Below, in pieces: positions 32,801-46,009 of a stretch of 64,000 nt of DNA (the stretch's first letter is position 1; each line of letters starts with the position of its first letter). The DNA comes from Saccoglossus kowalevskii (Eukaryota > Hemichordata > Enteropneusta > Harrimaniidae). The notes beneath the pieces are model-generated. The model searched no databases. It was not told the DNA's origin and saw only the letters and a program-made list of their open reading frames with translations. A program made the translations under genes and the position numbers. The DNA lies in assembly GCF_000003605.2 (NCBI RefSeq), contig NW_003151760.1:5362-69361 (forward strand), written 5' to 3'.

Positions 32801-35800
32801 TATACTAGATATTATTAGCTGTTCATGAACAATGATTATGCAAATGGAACGATGTACTTATTACGTGTGATAATGTGATTAAAATTAGCGAAACAAATGT
32901 ATGGGATAACCAGAATATCAAATGTATAAGCCTATAATAACGGTTTTATTAAATGCAAAGCAATACAATTTAATTTCTTCAACCCCGTGTGATATCCTCT
33001 TTATATAATATACAGAAACGCAAGTTCTCAATTTGCGTTACGGGGGAAATAATAACACATCTACGCATTCAATATTTTCCGAACACCTGAATATATGAAT
33101 CGGCGAAGTGAGCAGTATACTATGTACATATCACATCCGACTTCTCTTCACTTGACCTACATGTAATAATCACGTCTCGTAAACCCATCTACTGGTGAAC
33201 AAATGAGAAGTTAAAATGACACTCATGATTTCCGCTGTGTACATTGCATTGCCTATGCATAATGTAATCTGAATATATTCAGAGATAATATGCGTGTAGT
33301 CTAGGTTAAAGTGAATGACGCTTAACACTTACTGCAATGTATGAATACGCATTAAAGAAGTACTATCTACCAGCACGGCGTCTATAACACTGTTTTTTTT
33401 TGTGTTAAACAAAGCATTGGACTCTCATGCCTGATTAAACACTTTCTGGCAATAATTAGTGTTTCCCCGGCAACGTAAACTTCAGTTCACTGAAGGACAA
33501 TTTACATGGTACATTCCTTCTATGTTATAAGAAGAGACACATGTATTCTCTCACGACGCTCAGACGTGCCTAAAGGCAAATGCAAGCCTGAAAAGAAATG
33601 CCTATGCACAGACACGCTTAACACGGTAGTTATATGTTGTTAATGTTGTACTAAGCTCATTTTTTACACATCAACTGTCAGCACAATGTCGATTAGTGTT
33701 CTTCTCAAAATAAAACAAACACGAAAAACTCCTATTAAATGCAAACATTGCTGATCCGTGTACCATCAAGATCTGAAAATAAATTTTATGGCTGCATTCC
33801 TAACGCTAAGTCCATCAAAAATGCCGAAACCATGCAGAGTGATTACCATAACCTACAAAAAAGACGATATCAAAGATGGTGCGTTATACGTATGCTTTCG
33901 GGAATGCCGTAGGTCAAAAAGTAAATTGTTATTCAAATGCTTTTACATGCAGTGGGTACATCTTGACATTTGCATACATATTAACGACGTGCGAGTATAC
34001 TTGTGTATGAGGGTATCTGTGGAGCAAGCTTTACGGCCCAGGTCGTATTTTATTATTTGTCATTAATTATGAAAACGCCCTCTTGAGTGAAATTGGTCTA
34101 TTTCACGCTCCTTGTAGAATAACTCGCGATCGGTTAAAACATTGCGACAAATATGCATGTATATTTATTGCACAAGTTGCTGAACAAATGGCGAACACTC
34201 TTAAGTAGTCATGGCAAAAACAAATGCAAAAAAATATTTGTTTTTCATTTAACTGTACTCTACGTGCTGCAAAACACTATCGAAGGTAGGCGCTCACATT
34301 GATGTAATACAAGAAATACATTTTTCGGTTTTACCGTACGCTCTGGTGATGACAGTCAGTAACATGAAATTGAATGCTACCGCCCAAGGCGTGCGTGTTA
34401 TATGCCAAATTTGCCCTACTGCGATAAAGACTGCCTTTTTAATGTAAACCTGATGTGTGTGTAGAATTCCCTAGACAGTACGAACAACATACAATTACTT
34501 ACAATATAGATCCCATTTTACATGTAAATACCACAGATCCAGATTGCTTGGGGATTTAGTGATGAACGCGAAGCTTTGAGTGTCGCGTCAATGCTAAATA
34601 CAGTAACAACTTGACTAACTGATTTATGTCAATATATATCAGACAATGTTATATTTGGCGAATCAATATCTTATTTATTAGAGTTGATCTACATTAGACA
34701 ACTAGCAAGATCGGGGTATAGTCTAATATAACATGAACTAAACCCCCTTGTTGTTAGAAGTGACTGAATGCTCGGCTGATCAATTGATTGATTGGCTAAT
34801 TGACTGACCGATCGATTGAAATATTACCTACCACAGTATATTTATACATTGTCATAATTTTAACTTACATGGGCAAACGTAAATTCATTTGTCAGTTTAC
34901 TCTAATGTTTGGGTTAACGAATACTAGAATACTACTATGGGAATAGACTACGACTATTATAATTGATAATGTAGTAGGACGTTTGTTTTACGACCGAGGA
35001 GCTGTTGACGAGGTGTGTATTATATTTACCCAAGGACGTTTGCTGATTTCCTTGTAGTGCATAAAACACTTATTGTAATCGTTGAAGTATCCACTTTCAT
35101 TGCGCGTACATGTAAGCGTTGAGAAAAAAATATTATAGATTGCTGAAATTCTTGCAGTAATGCATTTATTACAAACACACGATCAAAATAAAAACATTCA
35201 CCTATCCAAACAACTTTTACCTGATTTCAAACATATGGCGTGAGACGGGGAGCATTTCAAATATAATAAGGGTACATGGGAATTACAACTCATTCGTTTT
35301 ATCACTACCTTTCGGATTTATAGTTTATAATGAAAAAAACAAAAGAATTTTCCTGGATCATGAGTTATGAATTGAATATACTACAAAAATTACCAGAGCG
35401 AGAGAGAGAGTGAGAGTTAATCGCTTGTCTGTGGCGAATTAGAACTCACTTATCTGTTACAACGAGCGAATACGTTGACTCCATTTGAATTTAATAAAAC
35501 TCCGTATGAATACTAAGACACATGTCTACGATGTGAGCTGAGCGTATACAGACGGCAGACATGTTAACCTTGTCCCTATTCTATTGAAAGATTCTTCGAT
35601 GAGCTATAGAAATAACGGATCAAACAAAATAAATAGAAAATACCCTGATGTAGTGATAATATTTTGCAACTTGCATAATGAATGAGAGCAGAGGTTTAAG
35701 CTTTTTGGTCGCGTGGATGGAGTGTAATAGAAAGATAAAAATAAAACTACTGCACAGGATTTGATATTCCAAAATTCCATTCTTTATTTTCATACTCTTA

Positions 35801-38800
35801 TAAGTCTTATGGGTATATAAGATTTTACTGAAACTATTTTTAAAAGTGTCAGGAGAATACATACTTACTTCAAATGGATATTTCAATTTGTGGTAGTGCT
35901 AGAGATTTTTGGTCGGTATTTGTGTCAAATTGAAACCACTATGAAAACATAAACAGTCTTTCTAATCGTTCAATTTATTATGCTACCGCGTGTTTTAGTA
36001 CACGGACACGGCTTCCGGTGGTTTACTGTCGCCTTGTCTATTTTCAGTACTTCAAATCAATAGTGCTGTCAGGTCACGTATGGAATATCGTAGCTATAAT
36101 GGGTTGAGTGTTCATCTACATTATGTAATCGTGTGGACAGAATTTGAAGCTAATCGCCATAGTGCATAATGCATTTTCACAAATTAGAATTATTGTATCA
36201 AAATGATTGGCACTTAATGCATATTTAGTCAACTGATATTGATCACCGACGGGTCACTAAATCTTTTCTCATAATAATTGAATTTTATAATTTTAGAAAT
36301 TATTTTCACAAAATTATGATCTCATGAGAGGATCCGCGCCTCAGAAAGTTCGGTGGGTAAAATGCGAAAAATGACCTCCTAACACCACAGAAGTTCGAAA
36401 AAGTACTGCTACTGCAGCATAATGCTTTTGATGACAATTCCTCTACAAATTTAAGAATCTCCTGTTTAACTCGAGTATCGTATTTACAAATGTTATTTTG
36501 AGAACTGCCCTCCGAGTGATGCCGTTTTCTAGTTTCTTTCAATTAAAGTAACACCTTGAAAGTGTGCAGACCCACAACATGACCATAACAGACTGACCCA
36601 AGAATATCATAGTAATTTAATGGAGTTGTCTTCATTATGTATATGCGATGAACAAATTTAATTAATTTGATATTGTAGAATCTCGAATGTAATACCCTGT
36701 TTATCCCATATATCCGTTTCGCGGCTATAACTTTTGACATACGCATGCCTGTGGTAGTCATTATACGACTCAACAAAAACACGTAGGAGTGATCTGCACC
36801 GGGATTGTACACAAGTGTATACATGAAACTACAACTTATCATCTCCTGCGCTCAGCAATGATATAAGCTAGCCAGGGCACAGTAACACTCAATTATTTCT
36901 CAAGGGGTCGCTACACATGCATAAACTACATAAAAAGAAGATCAAGATATTCCCAATAGACATTGATACCACTCTCTGTAGACACCGCGCATGATATGCG
37001 CCAGCAGACAAATCATGTAGCAGATAAATCCTCAGTCATTCGAGGGAGTCATACACGGAGTACGAATGGGTAACATAATACACGTGGAATGACTTGCGAG
37101 ACAGTGTGCTGTAGAAAACAACTGATCTAAACACACTGGGATAGTTTGAGAAAAATCGTCTTGAACAGAAAGTCGTATTACTTATATTAACGCAAAACAT
37201 CCTATTTGTTTTGTATGGCATGTGCATACTAGACAAGTTTACAACGTAGGGATTTTAGAATATAGATTTTGCCGTTGACAGGAATACCAGTCTTTCATTG
37301 TAAATGCCAATCAAATGGGATTCAGCACACACAAAAACGCGACAGTGGTTAACAAGGTGATGCGCTCAACAGCTCGTGTTGCCAAGTACCGCTATTCAAC
37401 AACACAATAAACGATTCAAGGTAATATCTTACCAAGCGCTAATTTATGAGGACTGATTGTTCTCGCTACGCTCGTTTAAAAGGGAAATGTTGTAATGACT
37501 CGAAAGCGATAATGATTCATGTTGTGTTGGTAACACAACATACACGGATATGTATGTTTATGATATGCATAAATCATTTACAATAATTGTGGATATCGCC
37601 TGTGCAACTGAATTAAAAAAAATCCTATGGTTTGCTATTTGACGACATACTTCTAACAAAGCTTTCATGTATAGGTGAGAGTCAACTAGAAGTCAGGTTT
37701 CCGTGTTTTCCAGGCATGCCCGTTAATATGTGGTTCAACATAATATATCTGATGATGAACATTCAATATATTGGATTTAAATATCGAAACTAATATGTTT
37801 CATCAATGGTTTGTTTTTTAAACTACAAAGAAATGGGCTTTGGGAGTAGAATATATAATCTCGCGATATTTTCTTTCACGCTTACGTCAGCAGATTTAAA
37901 CCAAATTCGAGCCGAAGTCGAGAATCGATACTAACGTCAAACTAAGGGAACTAATGCGTTGTGTAATTTTTTTCACAGTTCGAATATTGAATGCGGAGTG
38001 CGGAATGCGGAACGCTTGCATAAATAACGCGAATAACGACAGTTTCATTGCTCGCGTATGGTGTGTGGCGATTAAGCTCTTTTGTGTCATTTTCTGTAAT
38101 TTGCAGGATTTTTTTTTTGTATTGCGACAAATTATTTTGAACGATTTGATAATAAATTTGAAAAAAATAAACACACGCGCTGGACGACATTACTTATGCT
38201 TTCCCTGCTCCTCAGTTAACGGACCAGATGAGAACATAGAAACGCAGATAACCATCTGGTAGCATGTAGAATGAAAAAAAAGGTTTAGCAGTATGAGTTG
38301 ATATGACAACTATGTAATCTTATTGCATATGTGCAGAATACATAGTCATTTGCTGCATAGAATACATAGTCAAGTGCCTCTAAGATTACCTATAAGATAT
38401 GGTTTATTTTCTTCTGAATTTGTCCATTTCTATATAAATCAACACATTACAAAACAAGCTGCCGCGCAGCCTTGTAAAGCATCAAAACCAAGATCGAAAG
38501 TCAATGAAAATGTTCGTCTGACACTCTATGGATTCCGAACCTCGGTCAGAGTTGTGGTGTCACTGTATTGTCTCATATATTCTGTTATGTGTCACAATTG
38601 AGGTCAAAGGATATATTAAATTGTTTTTATTTTGGTAAAACGTTTGAATTTTGTTCTGTTTGCTGCATTTTCCGGTCGGCATTTACGTCGCGTACACAAC
38701 TGCCCTTGCGCGTGCTCATACGGACATTTTGCGGATGAAGTGGTTACGACTTTCCTGGCAATATTCGTCAGGAACATACTTAACAATAACAGAATGACAT

Positions 38801-39100
38801 GGCCTTACCCTGCGTTTATGAAGTTAAGTTCACCGTGTCTCGGTGTATCCATGCTGTGTTTTCGCATTCTCGCTCATGCATATGATGGATATACGGACGC
38901 AGAGTACATAGCATTTCTCGTGAATATAACTTCTATATTCAACAAACGCCTGGATTAGATCATGGCATTCTGTCAAATAAGGTTTCACTGTCGAGATAGT
39001 TATATTATACATGTGGTCATTATTTGAATCTCCTCAAAGAAGATAACGTAGACCATATGAATATGTGTTAATCCGCCGAAAGAAATGATCTTTATTTAAA
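23811..39100. other. Gene desert
   Basis: About 15 kb of AT-rich DNA with normal-looking CpG frequency (17 CpG in 32041-32640). I find no recognisable coding exon, RNA gene or transposon. TATA-like boxes occur at 28371-28380 (TATAAAAATA, in a CpG-rich context) and near 28995. The longest open frames (27663-27956, 30287-30610, 33758-34066, 37954-38262, 38632-38958) are unrecognised and of the length expected by chance; two of them lack an ATG start. Confidence 0.4.
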
Positions 39101-39110
39101 ATCAGCAACC

Positions 39111-39135
39111 TATATATATATATATATATATATAT
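39111..39135. repeat. (TA)n microsatellite
   Basis: 25 bp of uninterrupted TA. Confidence 0.95.
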
Positions 39136-39339
39136 GCTGTAATGAAACGAAGACAATCAATTCAAAACACAGTCTGCTGAGTATTAACCATAATACTAGT
39201 ATATAGCTGACGATGCCCGGCGAGCGAGCGCAGCCAAGCAGTTTAATAATTTAGTAAAAATAAAACTGATGTAACCATAGATCGGAGAAGTGCGTGAACT
39301 TCGAGCGTCGTGTTATTAGTGCACGCGCGAGTTGAACGG

Positions 39340-39600
39340 GATTCAAGATGGCGCCACGCATGATTCGTGTATCACCACTTCTCAAAACGACTCGAAACAT
39401 CACTCAAAACTAAAAACTATTTTCAGTACGATACATTGCCGGAAAACGATTGCCTTATCATATCCAATGATTTGATTTGTCACGCTCCGGATAATCTGTG
39501 AAACAACAAATAAAGTGGCCCCACCCATTGAGCGGAAGTGCACCATTTTCTAACTCTTAGGGTATATATATATCTTCCATACTCTTCTATTATAAACATG
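39340..39600 (+). promoter_or_regulatory. Possible promoter cluster: YY1/TISU-like, ETS-like and TATA motifs
   Basis: CAAGATGGCGCC at 39344-39355 matches the YY1/TISU consensus at 11 of 12. AGCGGAAGTG near 39531 resembles an ETS site, and GGTATATATATATC near 39561-39575 could serve as a TATA box. The segment is richer in CpG than its surroundings. The ATG in the TISU-like site opens only 21 codons (MAPRMIRVSPLLKTTRNITQ onward), and no exon could be tied to it. Confidence 0.25.
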
Positions 39601-42600
39601 TTGTCTAGTCTAGAGGTCGCGATTCGCCGCTCTTGCTTTGCTCGCTATTGTTCAATTACAATTGAAAGATAAAAATGCAATAACTGATTCCCGGAGAATA
39701 CGGTATTCATTTATCAATATTAAAAATCTGTTCAGTAAGCGGCATTCTCTCATGTTGCGCACGTGCTTCAAAGACAGCCGACCCCAGTCTTTTGAACGAG
39801 TCAAACACGTTACATTTCGATACACTTAAACTCGCATCGTCGAAATGTGAGAACATCTATTTAAAACGCTAATTACGTCCGGCAGTTAACGTGAGCGGAA
39901 AACTGTTCTGAGTGATTTCACAATAAACGGCCAGACGTTGTTTGATAATGTATCTTGGGTGTCTTGTACTGCTTTGGGTTACGATTAGCCATCTAAATTT
40001 GATTTTTTTTTCTAGTCACGCATCGGTTCTACCTATCGTTGCGAATGCAGATACGTAATCGTCGAATGGAACATTCTACTCAGGGGAGCTTATGATCATT
40101 CCTAGCAAGGTTTTTGTAAATTGAATAATTGTATTTTTGTACTACGATGTTGCAAATCATTGCCTCAATAATAGAGCAAAGATGATATTATATGAGAACA
40201 GTGCGCGCGATAAATAATATAGATATATACATATTTGATGATAAAATACTTATATATAATCTCACCATATCGTGGTTACCACGAGAGAGTAGCATCAATC
40301 CTCGCCTGCAGTTCGGATTGTTACATAACTGTGTGTCAGTTGAACAGCGCACGCTGTGCGACGATTATGCTCGTCCGTGATTTGTGATACAATTCGCCAC
40401 ATTTTCAATCAATTTTTACCATTTTTACCACAATCCTTAGTTATCAGACCGCATATAAACGTGGAAACTCTGGAACAACTTGAGGCAGTGCGTACTATGA
40501 AAACAAAATTGTTCGACAGGATGTGACGTAAAACTGTGTCCTGTATTACGTAACAACGTGGACATACGTACCCTATGCATGTGAAAAAGTGTCATAATCT
40601 TGGCAATCTTAAATATGCGATAAAAATATTATTCAAAATAATTGTCATAGTTCGAATATCACATTTTATCATCCCAATCAGTTTCAAACTATGACAGTTT
40701 GCTTGCATTAATATGACGTATGCTTCTGTATGAATGATATAATTAACATCAAAAACGTATTTCGAATACGTTTTTATAGTTTATTTCCCCATAACAAATA
40801 ACATATATATTATTCTCAGAAGTATTGGTGTATTATTCCTCAGAAAACAAGTACTGTATACTCTGACATACATTGTGGTAAGAGGGGAAAAATCAACCGT
40901 TGTAGAGGGGTAATCAAACTTCGAATGTGATATGAGTTCCAGCTCTTAGAGAAATAAGGCTTATTATAGTTTATAACCTAGATGCAGCTTATTTGACTGA
41001 CCAATGTTAAGTTAATCATGTTAAGTAAGCTCATAGACATAGATAATGGTCTCTTCTTATAGTGTGAATGTGATGCAGTTGATAAACCTCGTCAAACAGT
41101 TTGTGTCTTACATTCATTGTATCTGTATTAGCAATGAATATACCTATCGGCCGCCGAGATCTCGCAGAGATTGAGAAAGCCAAGAGACTTGTTTTTTTCC
41201 ATTCTCTCCTCTCTTCTCTTCCACACCAGCGGGCGCTATGACGATAGAGTATGGACACAATATGAGGGTCTAAAACAAGTCGTGTAGCTCTTTTGTTCTA
41301 ACATTACTCAAATTAAATATTGCCACGCGTTTCAGTCACCTGACATTCGAAGCGATACAGCCCATGCCGACACTCTAAAATACGATCATTTCGATGATAT
41401 TATATTATAGTTGATCGGTGATATGGAAGTTGTTTCAAATTAAGAACAAATCATATACTAGTTTATACCTTGCTTATTTTAAACTACCAACAGATTAGTG
41501 AATGACATACGTAGTATTGTTAACTAGAGCGTTATTTTATTTAAGGCATCAGTATACTACATTTATTATAGAGATTTGTATGACGAGACTTTGAATTCGC
41601 TTGACGCTATAGATAATAAATAAGTTGAATACTCAAACTGACAAAAGATTATTCTAATGAAGTTACTTTACCTCCTATGCTTGAGACATCAGACACAGCT
41701 CAATGTAACAAGCGTCAGTCGCCTTTCCCCGTTTCACAAAATAAGTCAGTCAGCTTTCGGTCGAAACATCGATAAAACACTGAATAACTAACCATTAATG
41801 AATTCTTTTATTTAGATAATTGGACGGTCAAGCACATGATCGTGATGAACGTGGATATCTTTTCTAATGACATTGTGAGTGATTGCGTGAAGATGTAAAA
41901 CTGAGATGAAAGTATGCGTGAGTTAAAATATCACGTTCGCTGAACTTTGCTGTTATCGCATGTAGTAACTCTTTTACTGTCTTTTCAACGTTCATTGTAC
42001 CAAACCTAATTTTGATTTATCGAAAACTATACATCACACTTTTACATTTGGAGGCACACGTCACAAGGGTTTTTAGTAATTAACTGTTTTAAATAACTTA
42101 TTGCATCAATCAATTGTTTCAGAATAAACTCGATTTTCAGTCGGCAAAACATAGATAAAATGAACTGTAAAACCTATTTGTAATTAAATCTGACGCCAGT
42201 ATGCCCCCAGGTTTTCAGCTACGAATGTATGTATACCATATACTGCCCGGCAGTGTACTTAAATGACACACGCACTGTGTTATCTCATTCACAGTCAGAC
42301 TTAACTTGAAGACTACACATCTATGCCAAAGTGACTTGCCAAAAAATCTGTGCATACATAACCAGTAATCACAGTTGTTTGTTACCGATGCATACATATG
42401 TATATATATATATATATATATATAGATACCAACAATTGATCAAATTGCACGTTTGACTCTTTGCCAATGATCCGGTAGCAAATTGATACAAATAACTGCG
42501 CTCCTTTGAAGTACCAGGGCGATGACCCGATTATAGAACGTGTAATACAAGTCAAGCCATTATGCAAAGAGTTAATCTAATCATTACAATCGTGACTAAT

Positions 42601-45600
42601 TGTATCAGACATGTGCACTAGAAGCATTTCACATTCAATGACGTAGTGTAAAAGCGAACAAGAGACTGATTGGTTACGATTGCTCTTGACACTAATTATC
42701 AAATATTCTATGCAAATATTCCAGGAAGCGTGGCAGGTGATAAAGTGATCAACTGCGCGCATATACGCGGGGTTGCCCTGCTTAACGAAATCCAAATATC
42801 GGTTTGTGGAAAGTATATTACGCTTTAGAGTTTCGTAATTCACGCGCTATACAAATCTAATTCATAGCTGAAGAAAGAAACTATTTCATAATAGAATAGT
42901 CAGCCTTATGATTTTTATTTTATCTACCGGACTATCAACCTTCAATTTGAAAGCAGAAGAGTGAACCTCATTCAATTTTACTCGCGGCATTCCTACTTAA
43001 TACTTTGATCATTTGAAACAATTTAAGTCACTGTCAGAATGAAATTCATTGAAACTCAATAAGCTCCAACCCATGACATATTCTAATTACATCAGAATGT
43101 TGAGAAACAAATGTGTACGGCTTCACGACCCTGTAAGCATATGGGTATATATGAAGACACGCTTGAAGTGATGCTCCCACAGAACCGATGCGTCGCCATG
43201 TAGATAATGCATTAAAGATGTGCTGCCGAAATCTCTCGTGATGAAATACTTGAAACACTTGGGGCTACATTTTTTTTAACATAGTCATTCTTGTACAAGG
43301 CTTTATCCTGAGTTATTTTTGACGTCTCAAACTCAACTATGGATTAGGAGCCAAACACAGCATAATTCCATTCAATTACTCGTATTGCGGGAAGGGATCT
43401 GCGAGTGGGCGTGACAGATTAGTTGTTGAATTTGTCAAAAATCAGAGTATAAACAATTTGTAAATATTATTACATGTATTGTCAAAGGTATATAGTTAAA
43501 ACGAAAAAAATACGTCAGAGCAAAACCGACCAATGAATAGAACTGTCGCTTGAAGTTAAATTTATAAAAGATTTCAGTGAAATATACACATTTCTGTGAC
43601 TTCCATCGGCTTTCCTCATGCACATTCACAATGGGACGTAATACACAATAAAACATATCAACACAATATAAAGACACATAAACGTTATTGCCTTTGATTC
43701 TATAGCTACCATGTTATTGACACTTTGTAACAGACGTATTAGTAAATCAATTAAATATCTGAAACTACCAATTAATAACACAGGATATGCCCTTAAGATT
43801 ATAAATCTTATAAAAAAAAACGATATCATAATTAGTGAAATAGCGACGGCACGGATAGTAAGCAATGATTATGTTATATTACCTTTATTATGACGATTAT
43901 ACACATCTGCCAAGCATTAAGACACATCAGTTGTTTTAACTTGTTTTACATGACACAATTTATACCTAACTGAAAAACAGAGTTTATCAAAAATGCACAT
44001 TACATAATTTGTGCGACCTTTTTTGAGAGAATCAGATTATTTTATACTTTCCGACAAAACCCAGAGAACGAAGAACATGTATAGTTTGATTTTCAGATTC
44101 ATTGTGCCCATAACATCAGAAGGCGAGAGAACTTGAAATGAGTTTTTAAATGTTATTGAATGTTGAATAATACCTGATCTTTGGTTCGTGGTTGAGAACA
44201 AAACAATGTTGTCAAGTGGTACATTGACAGTAATTTCTAATACTCCGTCGTATTGTTTTCCCAACCGGAAGTTGTATTACGTAAACCCCCTACCATACGC
44301 AACAGTGTAACGAGATCTATTTAATGAATACCAGTCATGGAAGCAATCAGGCAGTCTGCTGAAACTAACCACAATACATCGGGGGGAATATACGTAAGCG
44401 TTAGACACACTTCCAAAGACTAAATAGTACAATTTAGGGAAAACACGGCATTGCATGCCAAGCTGGCATCCTTCACATGGCAATTCCGATGTAATTCAAC
44501 CGTGTCACTAAGCAACTTTGCATAGTTTTGTGGATTTCTCTATACGACATGCCTAATTGGTACATCGAAGTGAACTATAAGCACTGCGCCTCTGATATTG
44601 GTCATTCTAAGGAGAGACAATCAATCAATCATCCAGGCAGTCAATCAATTCGTATATGCAACTGGGAAATGCACTGGAAATATGTTTCAAGACACGTTCC
44701 GAATCAAAGAGGCATCTGCCTGTCTGAAATGACATACGCATTATGGGTAATTACACGCATTATTTGATGAATATGATTAGAAGCTTGTGTACTAACTGAT
44801 TGCTCCGGTAGCCAACGTAAAACTAGTTCAGACGAAGAGCTCGGACAATGAATCTTTAGAAATAGAACAGGAATATGCGTATTACTCACGTTGAGGCTAT
44901 TTTTTGTTTAAGTTGCGTCAATTTTTACACAGACATTTCCGTTCCTTTTTGAACTGCTGGATTGGTCGTCTACGAAAAATGCATTGAACGTTCGTCATCT
45001 TCTGTAATGGTTTGATCAATTTGCACTACCACCTGCTACACGAACAAGTATAATCCCATTATCACAAGAAGATGTTATAATGAATGGATTACATCACAGG
45101 AATTTCCAAAGCGGAAACGTGATATAGTGCACGCAATAGACACAAAACGCGAGATAAACAATCATACGTTTCTTTATTACGCTAGGGACATTTCTTTATT
45201 TTTCGAGTAGATAAACTAATCATTGTGCTTGTTGTTCTGATTATGTTTTCATTCGGGAAACTTCGTCATATTTGGACGTCGAAATTCCCAAGCCAATTAG
45301 ATATGCCGTGCATGTATTGTGTCTAGAATTTGTGTAATCATATTCAAACCGGAAAAAAAGCACATTTATAACTTGAATAAATACAACCAACTGTATACAG
45401 GCAGACACTTCAGTTATCTTATTTGTTCAGTAACATTTGTATTTTCCTAAAACATGAAGAATGGATGCAAACGCATCATTGAGTAGCTGATTGAGCTGCT
45501 CTCTGGTGGCACATTAGGCGGGAAAGAACAACTTTACGAGAAATAATTATCTATTCGAATTGTCAGGAGCAGATACGGGCAACGATAGCCGGAGGGATAT

Positions 45601-45740
45601 TACTCATAAAAAGGAGAAAATAAACAATACTAGTCCACAGGGAATGTACTTTCAGTCGTATGGCATTATTATATGTACTAAATACTAATTGAGCAACTAT
45701 TGAAATTGGGGTGATGTTGACCCCTTGTTCAAATCACACG
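39600..45740. other. Gene desert
   Basis: No recognised gene, RNA or transposon. All open frames are short and unrecognised. A (TA)n run is annotated separately. Confidence 0.4.
42401..42424. repeat. (TA)n microsatellite
   Basis: 24 bp of TA repeats following CATACATATG. Confidence 0.95.
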
Positions 45741-45748
45741 AAATAATG

Positions 45749-45771
45749 TATATATCATCTGATGATATATA
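45749..45771. repeat. 23-bp perfect palindrome
   Basis: TATATATCATC and GATGATATATA flank a single central T. It could be a hairpin or a dimeric binding site. It lies about 70 bp left of the duplicated block at 45841. Confidence 0.8.
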
Positions 45772-45840
45772 TCCTTTGTACCACGATGTGTTCATTTCAT
45801 TAATGTGTTTATTCAATAATATGTATTGGAGTTACCTATC

Positions 45841-46004
45841 ATGCAAATAATATCTAACACGGACAATTGTACAAATTAGCTGATTCAGAACATTCAACTA
45901 GATTGTGTTGCGATATGCAAATTATTATGCAAATAATATCTAACACAAACACAGACAATTGTACAAATTAGCTGAACATTCAACTAGATTGTGTTGCGAT
46001 ATGC
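45841..46004 (+). repeat. Tandem duplication of a ~78-bp block carrying octamer motifs
   Basis: Copy one spans 45841-45918 and copy two 45927-46004. Both start ATGCAAATAATATCTAACAC and end ACTAGATTGTGTTGCGATATGC, differing by small indels in the middle. The POU-factor octamer ATGCAAAT occurs at 45841, 45915 and 45927. The near-identity marks a recent local duplication. Confidence 0.85.
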
Positions 46005-46009
46005 GGATG

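Noticed and set aside
33758-34066. 102-codon frame
   Set aside because: Begins at GTG, unrecognised, no supporting context.
38632-38958. 108-codon frame in locally CpG-rich DNA
   Set aside because: Begins at TTG; sequence looks random and is not recognised.
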